Assembly: GCA_963828405.1 (NCBI GenBank)
Contig: CAWHEG010000031.1
Coordinates: 3,038,001-3,102,000, forward strand
DNA from: JANMJD01 sp963828405
GTDB taxonomy: Bacteria; Actinomycetota; Acidimicrobiia; Acidimicrobiales; Ilumatobacteraceae
DNA length: 64,000 nt
Direction: 5' to 3'
The notes beneath the pieces were generated by a model. That model was not told where the DNA came from. It did no database searches and worked only from the letters and a program-made list of their open reading frames with translations. Shown here piece after piece: positions 34,802 through 42,400 of the stretch. Numbering within the stretch: the first letter of the stretch is position 1; each line of letters begins with the position of its first letter. The position numbers and the translations under genes were made by a program.

Positions 34802-35817
34802 CTCCCGTTCGGAGCAGGTCGATGAGCGATAGTTCTTGAACTCTCACCATTTCCTCATTACTGAGTTTCGCATTGATCACGACGTCGTATGGCGTGAGGC
34901 CAAGGTCTGCCAGTACCGAGGTCACTCGCTCGGAAAGGTTCTCCAGGCCTGCCTGAACCTCAGGCGTGCTATGGCGATCAAGAAATCGATCGACTGGCAT
35001 CACGTGTGTCTTGTTGGCCTGCAGCGTCAGCCCGTGATTTGAGAGAAGTAGGTCCGCAAGCAGCGCTAGCGCAAGGTAAGCGGCCTTCTCTGAGTCACAG
35101 AAGATCCGGAAGTCGTCCGAGAATCGGACGTACTGGATGCCTTCGCTTATCAGGGCACGGTCGATGTCAGTAATGGCGATTTCTGCAAGCAATCTGGTGG
35201 CGGCCGGTCCGACAGGAATGCCGTGGGAGACGTTCTGATTCCAGCCCTTAAGGAGCTTCGCGAGCACGCGCTCACTACCGTCGGCGACGGTCGTCCACGA
35301 CTCCGCTACGGAACGCCGCAGCATGTTCTCGAGCGGATGGAGGTACAGGCGAGGAAAGAAGTCCGCGATGTCCGTCATCACGACCCATCCATGGTCGCCA
35401 CCTTCGGCTAGGGAAATCGATCGTTCCTCAAACGACTGATAGTTTGTCTCTGCGCTATAGAGCCTGCCCGTTCGCAGGTCTGGATCGAATCGATAGCTAT
35501 GGACATAGGTTCGGTCGGCGCTGCTCATTCTCCAAGTCGTAGCCCAACTCGAACACGAGCGCTGTTGCGACGAGGCAGTCGTATGGGTCGAGCTGTGTGA
35601 TCGGCCTGAACCCGTTCACACCCTTTGGTGCGAGGCATTTGATGGCCTGGCGGACCGAGTAGGTGTCAAGGTCCATCGCAGCAATCGAGCTTCGCACTTC
35701 ACTCCATTGAGTTGCGATTGCCTCGTATTCGAAAGGGCGCGGGAGTACGTCGGTATCGCCGAAGTTGAGGATATGAAGGAGAGCGAAATCGAGTGCCCGC
35801 TCTGGCAGCTTGTACAC
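34782..35817 (-). CDS. Defence-type (AbiA/AbiK/UG-like) reverse transcriptase, one internal frameshift
   Basis: RNA- or template-independent DNA polymerase of the antiphage RT clade. Motif A VVMTDIADFFPRLY with catalytic Asp, motif B SHGIPVGPAATRLLAEIAI, motif C YVRFSDDFRIF with the DD pair, motif D GLTLQANKTHVMP. VHSYRFDPD precedes the palm, as in Abi/UG enzymes. From GTG 35817 (GAAAGG site six bases upstream) the frame runs to about 35510, where an extra C moves it to the second part. About 345 residues plus the extension at 34142. GC is visibly lower than in the flanks. No retron msr/msd or CRISPR nearby; no partner other than the extension. Confidence 0.85.
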
Positions 35818-35939
35818 AGTGTGCCTTTCGCACGCGTGACCGACGTTTCACTCTACGCATTCTCGGGTTGCTGAACGAGTCGGACTCGGTTCGAACCGGT
35901 CGATGTAGTCACCGCTGTTCAGCATCCCGAATCACGACG

Positions 35940-36131
35940 GCGGTGATCTCCGGGTTCGCCGCGCAGTCGAACTCGTCGAGGGTCTTGATCCGGAGGCGGG
36001 CTTCTTGCAAGCGGCGGGCTCGTCGGCGTCCGTGGCGGACATCGAGCTCGAAGGTGAGCGCTTCGGCGAGGAACGTCGGGTAGGTTCTCCCGAGCGTAGC
36101 GATTGACTGGTGAGACCGAGGGGCGGCACCA
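35940..36131 (-). pseudogene. IS21-family IstB fragment
   Basis: Short remnant of the IS21 helper ATPase: RTYPTFLAEALTFELDVRHG, RRARRLQEARLRIKTLDEFD and CAANPEI match the N-terminal helical region of IstB, before the Walker A motif. About 60 of 250 residues remain; no IstA gene or IS ends are visible. It lies upstream of the RT gene, on the same strand, and marks past IS21 insertion. Confidence 0.7.
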
Positions 36132-36183
36132 CGAATGGCCGCCAGCCGCCCGAACCAATCCGCCGTCGACGACATCAAACGTC

Positions 36184-36197
36184 CGGGATCCACCGGG
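36184..36197. repeat. CGGGATCCACCGGG element
   Basis: A variant of the CGGTRTCCACCG group, located between the IstB and relaxase fragments. Weakest member; listed for comparison. Confidence 0.2.
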
Positions 36198-36313
36198 ATG
36201 CTCGGCGGTGCGACGGCGGTTCTCCACTCGATATCGCTCTGCAATGGGAGCGGGAGGATGGCCGCCACGCCGCGTTCGGCGAGGCTGATGGATCAGCGTG
36301 ACTGTCTACGACG

Positions 36314-37513
36314 GTGGGATCGCGGCTAACGAGACGATCCGACGCTCGCGCGCCATCGCCGCACGGACACGACTTCGGTCCTGCCGAGACCTTGCGCGAC
36401 CCGGCCGATGCCACCTGCTCTCGAGATACCCGGTTTGACATGGCTCGCGAACGATCAGTATCCACCGTTTCCGAGCCACCAACGAGGGCTGCGCTTGACC
36501 ACTCCCTCCCAGCCGCCTACGTCCGTGATCACGTCCGCCTCGGCTACGCCGCCACCGAATCCGGCAACCAATCGATCACCGAAACCGCCAGCTACACCCT
36601 CGCATCCCCCGTGACGACCGCACGAGGCCTGTACATGGCAATGACCCGCGGCCGCGACGACAACACCGTCCTCGTCATCACCGACACCCACGACCCCGCC
36701 GAAGCACGCGACATCCTCGACGGCATCCTCCACCTCGACCGCGCCGACACACCCGCCGTCACCCGCCGACGCGAACTCCACCAAACCGACCGGCCCACCC
36801 CCGCCTGCCGGCGATCCGGCATCCCCGACTGGTTCGACCACGAACGCAACACCCTCATCGACCAATGGCGTGCTGCCAACGACCACGTCGAGGCCGCCGA
36901 CGCCGAGCGGCAGCGGCTCACCGACCGCCTCCACGACCTTGACAATCAGATCGCCCGGATCGACGCACAGACCCGCCCGGTCGACACCGCCCGTGAAATC
37001 GCGCGCAACCGGCTCGACTGCGCCAACCACGACCGCTACGTCGCCACACAGAACCTCGACCGCAGCGGGCTGCTGCACCGCCGAGCCGCCCGCCACGAAC
37101 TCGACACCGTCGACCAGCGCATCGAGCAACTCCAAGCCCGCCTCGACCAGATCGACGAACTCGCCCGCCCCGCCGACCGCCAACGCGAAACCCTGCGCAA
37201 CGACATCCACCGCACGAGCGACGAGATACGCACCCATCACCGTCTCTCCAGCGCCGACACCCATCAGCAGCGGCGAGACGTTGCTGGTCAACGGATCGTC
37301 GCGCTCGACGGCTGGCGCGACTGGTCCGACGGCAAAGCCATCACCCACGACCGCCGCAACCACACCATCGACACCCTCGCCGACACGCGCTACAGCCGAC
37401 TCGCCGAGACGATCGAACACTGGGCCGACACCAACCACATCCAACTCCGCCCGCCCACACCGACGCCCACCCTCGAACAGGTCATCGACCTCGACCTCGA
37501 CCTCGGCCTGTAG
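36314..37513 (+). pseudogene. MobF/TraA relaxase-helicase, C-terminal fragment
   Basis: Recognisable from about 36500: AYVRDHVRLGYAATESGNQS and ARGLYMAMTRGRDDNTVLVI correspond to the last helicase motifs of TraA/MobF conjugative relaxases (normal form LGYAxTxHxxQG and LYVxxTRGRxxN). The expected QG is degraded to QS. A long coiled-coil-like region (36880-37260) follows, as in the actinobacterial enzymes. The relaxase domain and Walker motifs are missing, about 330 of more than 1000 residues remaining, so this is a dead end of a conjugative or mobilisable element. Confidence 0.75.
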
Positions 37514-37550
37514 ACGGGCGGCGACGGGCCCTGGCGCCGCCTCTGGCCCT

Positions 37551-37925
37551 CTACCAGGGACGATAGATCTCGATCGCGTCGCTTCTGACCTCGTCGGACG
37601 CAGTGAGCAACGGAAGGCTCAGATGCTCGGCGAGCAGCACCGCTGACCATGAGTCGAGCGCGTCGATGGCGTCGAGGCCGGCGCGCTCGAGCGTCGCAGC
37701 GACGAGCGTTCGCACGGGAAACCACTCATGGATCGCTGAAAGCGCGATGCCCAACTCGGCTTGGAACGTCGGAGTGTCCTCCTCGAACCGGGCCGCCAGG
37801 AATCGACTGACGGTCATCGCCGTCCAATCGAGTGCGAGGAATTCGGCGTCGACTGGGAAGCGGCCGTCGAGGGCACCGGCGACGACGAGGACGCCCCCGG
37901 CATCGCAGACGAGGCTACGCGGCAT
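37551..37925 (-). CDS. VapC-like PIN-domain toxin
   Basis: 124 residues from ATG 37925, which lies inside the antitoxin stop region (ATGCCGCGTAG). PIN features: SLVCDAGGVLVVAGAL (first acidic site) and DALDSWSAVLLAEHLSLPLL with the later Asp, then TASDE. Several PIN acidic positions are shifted from the canonical pattern, so activity is not certain. Right-hand cargo of the tRNA-Pro element. Confidence 0.75.
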   Translation of the reverse strand: MPRSLVCDAGGVLVVAGALDGRFPVDAEFLALDWTAMTVSRFLAARFEEDTPTFQAELGIALSAIHEWFPVRTLVAATLERAGLDAIDALDSWSAVLLAEHLSLPLLTASDEVRSDAIEIYRPW

Positions 37926-38143
37926 CGATGGAGCGGAGCCGGGCGCGAATCGCCTCGAAGTCGTCACGGCTCATCGGCGACCGGCCGGCGACGAACTCGG
38001 CGGGGGAGAGGCGCCCGGCGATTCGTCCCAACTCGTTGCGGAGGTACTGCTGCACCGACAACCCGGCCGCCGCTGCCTGCTCGCGGCAGACGCCGAGCGA
38101 CATCCTCGTCGAGATCCTTGATGTTCAGGTCCATGCGGAGCAT
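37915..38143 (-). CDS. VapB-like antitoxin (one extra base)
   Basis: Start MLRMDLNIKDLDEDV from ATG 38143 or 38134 is in one frame; REQAAAAGLSVQQYLRNELG, LSPAEFVAG and the rest are in the next. The junction CTGCCGCGAGCAG should read CTGCGCGAGCAG, i.e. one C too many near 38093. Repaired, it is a normal 75-residue RHH antitoxin with the LNIKDLD...ARRLREQAAAAG pattern. Overlaps the toxin start by 11 bases. Confidence 0.7.
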
Positions 38144-38145
38144 GG

Positions 38146-38158
38146 TACCAAATTGGTA
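38146..38158. promoter_or_regulatory. VapB operator candidate
   Basis: TACCAA-A-TTGGTA, a perfect 6+1+6 inverted repeat ending three bases before the antitoxin ATG at 38143. Position and form fit autorepression by the antitoxin, with a leaderless or nearly leaderless transcript. Confidence 0.65.
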
Positions 38159-38240
38159 GAAGGCACCATCGCGCTGCGGTTCTGAATGTCAAACATCCCG
38201 GCCCGTCCGCAGACGCTTCTCGCCGGAACGCCCGCCCCGT

Positions 38241-38270
38241 GTCCACGGAGTGTCCACGAAATGTCCACGA
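38241..38270 (+). repeat. Right arm-type integrase sites
   Basis: Three direct copies of TGTCCACG at 38241, 38252 and 38263, a strict 11-base spacing (about one helical turn). The left end of the element has the same octamer with the same spacing at 29536/29547. This is the expected layout for arm sites of a tyrosine integrase. Confidence 0.7.
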
Positions 38271-38392
38271 ACACGCCAACACGTTGCGGCACGGTGCGGT
38301 ATAGAACGAACGGTGGTTCCGCGAAATGCCTGGTAAACCGACATGAGACTGAGACGGCACGGGACGGCACCATATGAACACGTCGGGCTGGC

Positions 38393-38433
38393 CTGGGGGA
38401 CAAGAGGCCGGGAGTTCAATTCTCCCCGGCCCC
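38393..38433 (+). repeat. attR: duplicated tRNA-Pro 3' half
   Basis: CTGGGGGACAAGAGGCCGGG plus AGTTCAA is identical to the tRNA copy; the following TCTCCCC and GCCC also match with two substitutions and an added C. There is no 5' half, so it cannot be a functional tRNA. Marks the right end of an element of about 8.96 kb. Confidence 0.9.
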
Positions 38434-38554
38434 GAACACCACGCGCCCTACGTGGAGCCCGGAGGAGAGGAGTGTCAGGGACAACAGCTAGTAGTAGTTC
38501 CGCAGGCGTGGCCGGTTGCGTCGCACCCGATTTGCCGGAGCCAAGGGCGGGCGT

Positions 38555-38953
38555 TCAGATGGTGAAGATCTCGATCTGGCAGCGTGGTCCGCTGGCTCGG
38601 GCAAGTCGGGCGTCGCCGGTGACGAGCGGGCACTCGAGTGCCTCTGCAATAGCGACGTAGCTCGCGTCGTAAGCGGTGACGCTGGCTCGCAGTTCGTACG
38701 CCCGTGCCATGAGGGGACCCGTCGGATATCGAGTGAGAGGCAGCGCGAGCAGATCATCGACGGCCTGTCGGAATCGCCGACTCTTCAAGTCTCCGGCGAT
38801 CCATCGCTTGCGGAGCACCGAGACGGTCTCTACGTCAGCAAGGTCAGGAATCGACCCATGCCCGGCAGAAGCGAGTCGCGCACGGGCGGCCACACCGGTT
38901 GGGCCGTCGTCGCCAACGACGTTGGCAAGTACCGACGCGTCGACGACGATCAA
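38555..38953 (-). CDS. VapC PIN-domain toxin
   Basis: 132-residue PIN ribonuclease. Canonical acidic residues: VVDASVLAN (Asp-4), DVETVSVLRK (Glu near 42), TAYDASYVAIAEAL (Asp), and LVTGDARLA (last Asp). Starts ATG 38953, overlapping the antitoxin by four bases (ATGA). It lies just outside attR, so belongs to the older accessory region, not the tRNA-Pro element. Confidence 0.9.
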   Translation of the reverse strand: MIVVDASVLANVVGDDGPTGVAARARLASAGHGSIPDLADVETVSVLRKRWIAGDLKSRRFRQAVDDLLALPLTRYPTGPLMARAYELRASVTAYDASYVAIAEALECPLVTGDARLARASGPRCQIEIFTI

Positions 38954-39177
38954 CGCTGCCGGTCTTCGTCGATGTCGGCGAGGGCCGCCTCGAGTCCAAC
39001 CCGTCCGCCTCGATGGCTCGAAATCCGCGCCAAGACCTGTGCCATCGTGGGCGTTCGGGCGAGTCGGGTCAGTTCGGAGGCGAGATACTGCTGCAACGAC
39101 TGACCACGCTCCTCAGCTCTGCGCTGTAGATCAACGTGGACATCGTCGGGAAGGTCCCGGACCAGAACGTTCGGCAT
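38950..39177 (-). CDS. FitA/VapB-type RHH antitoxin
   Basis: 75 residues. VLVRDLPDDVHVDLQRRAEE is the ribbon-helix-helix with the FitA-like LPDDV pattern, and SLQQYLASELTRLA continues helix 2. The C-terminal part (GLEAALADIDEDRQR) binds the toxin. Translationally coupled to the PIN toxin. Confidence 0.88.
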   Translation of the reverse strand: MPNVLVRDLPDDVHVDLQRRAEERGQSLQQYLASELTRLARTPTMAQVLARISSHRGGRVGLEAALADIDEDRQR

Positions 39178-39408
39178 GCTTGCATTATGCTATCGCTCGA
39201 CATGGTCGAGCGGGTGCCGATCTCGGGCAGCGTGCCCAGTCCAGTTGCGCGATGCAGAGTTCGGTGAGGGAGTTCCTCGTCAGGCGTCGGCGTCAGTCGT
39301 CCGACATCATCGCCCACGAAACAACTCACGCGATCCTCGATGGCATGTCCGTGTGACAGCTATTGTCGAGTGCCCGGGCGACCATTTCACGGTTGCTGTG
39401 GAGGTGCC

Positions 39409-42400
39409 GTGAGTCTGGAAATCCGGTTACTCGGGCCGATTGAGGCCTCGAACCACGGCGCGCGGCTCGACCTCCGAGGAGATCGCCAGCGTGCGCTCCT
39501 CGCGTTCCTCGCCCTCACGCCCGGATCGCCGCGATCAATCGAACGGATCATCGATGCGCTCTGGGATCAGGCATCCATCCCCGCCGACCCCAGGTCGGCC
39601 GTGCACACCTACGCGTCGCGGCTGCGGGCAGCCCTCGGCGAGGCGACCGTCGTCGCCTCCAGCGGCGGCTACGAACTGACGGTCGAGCCGCAGGCGATCG
39701 ATGCTCCGCGGTTCGAGATCCTGCTGCGGCGCGCCAAGGAACCGGCGTGCGACCTGGAGCAACGGTTGGCGACGCTGGGCGCCGCCGTCGCCCTCTGGCG
39801 TGGCCCCGCGCTGGAGGGCCTGGACGAGGCTGGCTGGGCCCGGCCGTACGCGGTCCGCCTCGACGAGATGCGGGCGGAGGCGGAGGATCTGCTCGCCCGC
39901 GCCCGACTGGAAGCCAGCCGGCCCGACGATGCGATCGCCGACCTCGAGTCCGCCGTCCACCGCTATCCCGTGCGCGAGAGCACCCACCGGCTCCTGATGA
40001 CGGCCCTGCACCGGGCAGGTCGCCAGGGCGACGCCCTACGGGTCTTCCAGGAGTATCGGCGCCGGTTGGCGACCGATCTCGGGCTCGAGCCGGGCGACCG
40101 GATCGTCGCGCTCGAGCGGGAGATCGCCAGCGGCGGGCCGAGCGGCGGCCCCGAGCCGGACACGATGCCCGGCGCCCGCGGCTACCGGCTGGCCGAGCGG
40201 ATCGGCGAAGGCTCGTTCGCGGTGGTGTACCGCGGCACCCAGCCGTCGGTCGATCGGCAGGTCGCGATCAAGGTCATCCGCCAGGAGCTGACCAATCGGC
40301 CGGAGTTCATCCGCAGATTCGAGTCCGAGGCTCACATCGTCGCCCGGCTGGAGCACCCGCACATCGTGCCGCTCTACGACTACTGGCGCGAGCCCGGCGT
40401 GGCCTGGCTCGTCATGCGACTGTTCCCCGACGGCACGCTCGAGGACCGGCTTGCCGACGGCCGACTGTCGCTCGACGAGACGGTTCGCACGGTCAACCAG
40501 ATCGCTGCGGCGTTGCAAGCCGCGCACCGTGCCGGCGTCGTCCACCGCGACGTCAAACCAGCGAACATATTCCTCGACTCCGAGGCCAACGCCTTTCTCG
40601 GCGACTTCGGCATCGCCTATGAGCCGGCTCTGCCCGATCCGGTGGCAGGTTCGAAGTCCACCGGATCACCGGGGTACGCCGCGCCCGAGCAGTTGCGCCG
40701 CGAGCCGGTCGGCCCAGCCACCGATATTCACGGGCTGGCGATCACGGTCTTCGAATGTCTCACCGGTCATTGGCCCTTCTCGGACTCGGCCACCGAGGCC
40801 GCACTCCTGCACCGCCAGCTCAACGACCCGCTCCCGTCCATCGCCCCGCTGCATCCCGAGATACCGGAGGCCGTCGACGCGGTGTTGCGTCGGGCGACGG
40901 CCAAGCTGCCCGTCGAGCGGCATCCGACCGTCGCCGACTTCGCCGCGGAGTTCACCGCCGCGGCGACCGGAAGGACGGTCGGCCCCCGCTCCGCCGGGGT
41001 CGGCAGGGCGACGGCGATCGGCGAGTTCCGCAACCCCTACAAGGGCCTGCTTGCCTTCCAGGAGGCCGACTCGGCTGACTTCTTCGGCCGGGCTCGCCTC
41101 GTCGACCGAATCGCCGAGCGCCTGCGGGGCAACGATGCCGGGGCGCGGTTCGTCGCGCTTGTCGGTCCGTCGGGCGCCGGCAAGTCGTCCGTTGTGCGGG
41201 CCGGCCTGTTGCCGTCGCTCAGGCAAGGAGCGGTCGCCGGCTCGGCCAACTGGTTCGTTACGACGATGCTGCCGGGCCCCGAGCCGTTCCAGGAGCTGGA
41301 GGGGGCCCTGGCCCGGATCGCGGGTGCACCGGTCGACGGCCTCGCCGAGCTGATGGCGTCCGATAGGCGCGGCATCGGGCGCGCCGTGAATCGGATCCTG
41401 CCCGACGATGTCGGCGACCTGCTCCTCGTGATCGATCAGTTCGAGGAGATCTTCACGCTGTGCACCGACGACGGCGTGTGCCAGCGCTTCCTCGCCGGGC
41501 TCACGGCGGCGATCACCGATCCCAGGTCGCGAGTGCGGGCCGTGGTCACGATGCGGGCCGACTTCTATGACCGGCCGCTGCGCATACCCGAGCTCGCTGC
41601 GGTCTTCGAACAGGCCACCATCGTGCTGACGCCGCTGGCACCGGACGAGTTGGAGGGAGCGATCACCGAGCCGACGGCCCGGGTCGGCGCGACGTTCGAG
41701 CCGGGGCTCGTAGCCCGGATCGTCGCCGACGTGGTCGACCAGCCCGGGGCGCTCCCGCTGCTCCAGTACGCGCTCACCGAGCTCTTCGACCGCAACGTCT
41801 CGGGGCTGCTCACGAAGGCCGCCTACGAAGAGCTGGGCGGGATCAGCGGCGCGCTCAGCCGGCGCGCCGAGCGCCTGTTCGTCGAGAGTCCGGCGTCGTC
41901 GCAGGAGCTGACCCGGAGGATGTTCGTGCGGATGGTGACGCCCGGCGAGGGCACGGCGGACGCCCGGCGGCGGGTCGCCCGGGCCGAACTGGGCGACGAT
42001 GCCGAGGTCGACGGCCTGATCCGGCGCTACGGGGAGGCCCGCCTGCTGCTCTTCGACCGCGATGCGGCGAGCCGGGCCCCGACGGTCGAGGTCGCCCACG
42101 AGGCGTTGCTCCGCGAGTGGGTACGCCTGCGGGGCTGGCTCGACGACGACCGCGACGGGCTTCGCCTCCACCGACACCTGACCACCGCGGCGGCCGCGTG
42201 GGAGGCATCGCGCCGCGACGCCGGCGAGCTCTACCGGGGCGGCCGGCTGGAGTCGGTGATGTCGTGGGCGACGACGCACGCCTCGGAGATGAACCGGCGC
42301 GAGCAGGAATTCCTCGCGGCCTCCGATCAGGCCCATCGCGACGAGATCGCCGCGGACCAGCGATCGCGCCGACGCCTTCGCCGCGTTCTGGCCGCGGTGG

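Noticed and set aside
35820..35930. Structured ncRNA upstream of the RT, as in DRT2/DRT9
   Set aside because: The short gap shows no strong stem or repeat by eye; an RNA there cannot be excluded but is not supported.
38393..38433. Second tRNA gene
   Set aside because: Only the 3' half of tRNA-Pro is present, with no acceptor or D-arm partner; it is the attR duplication.
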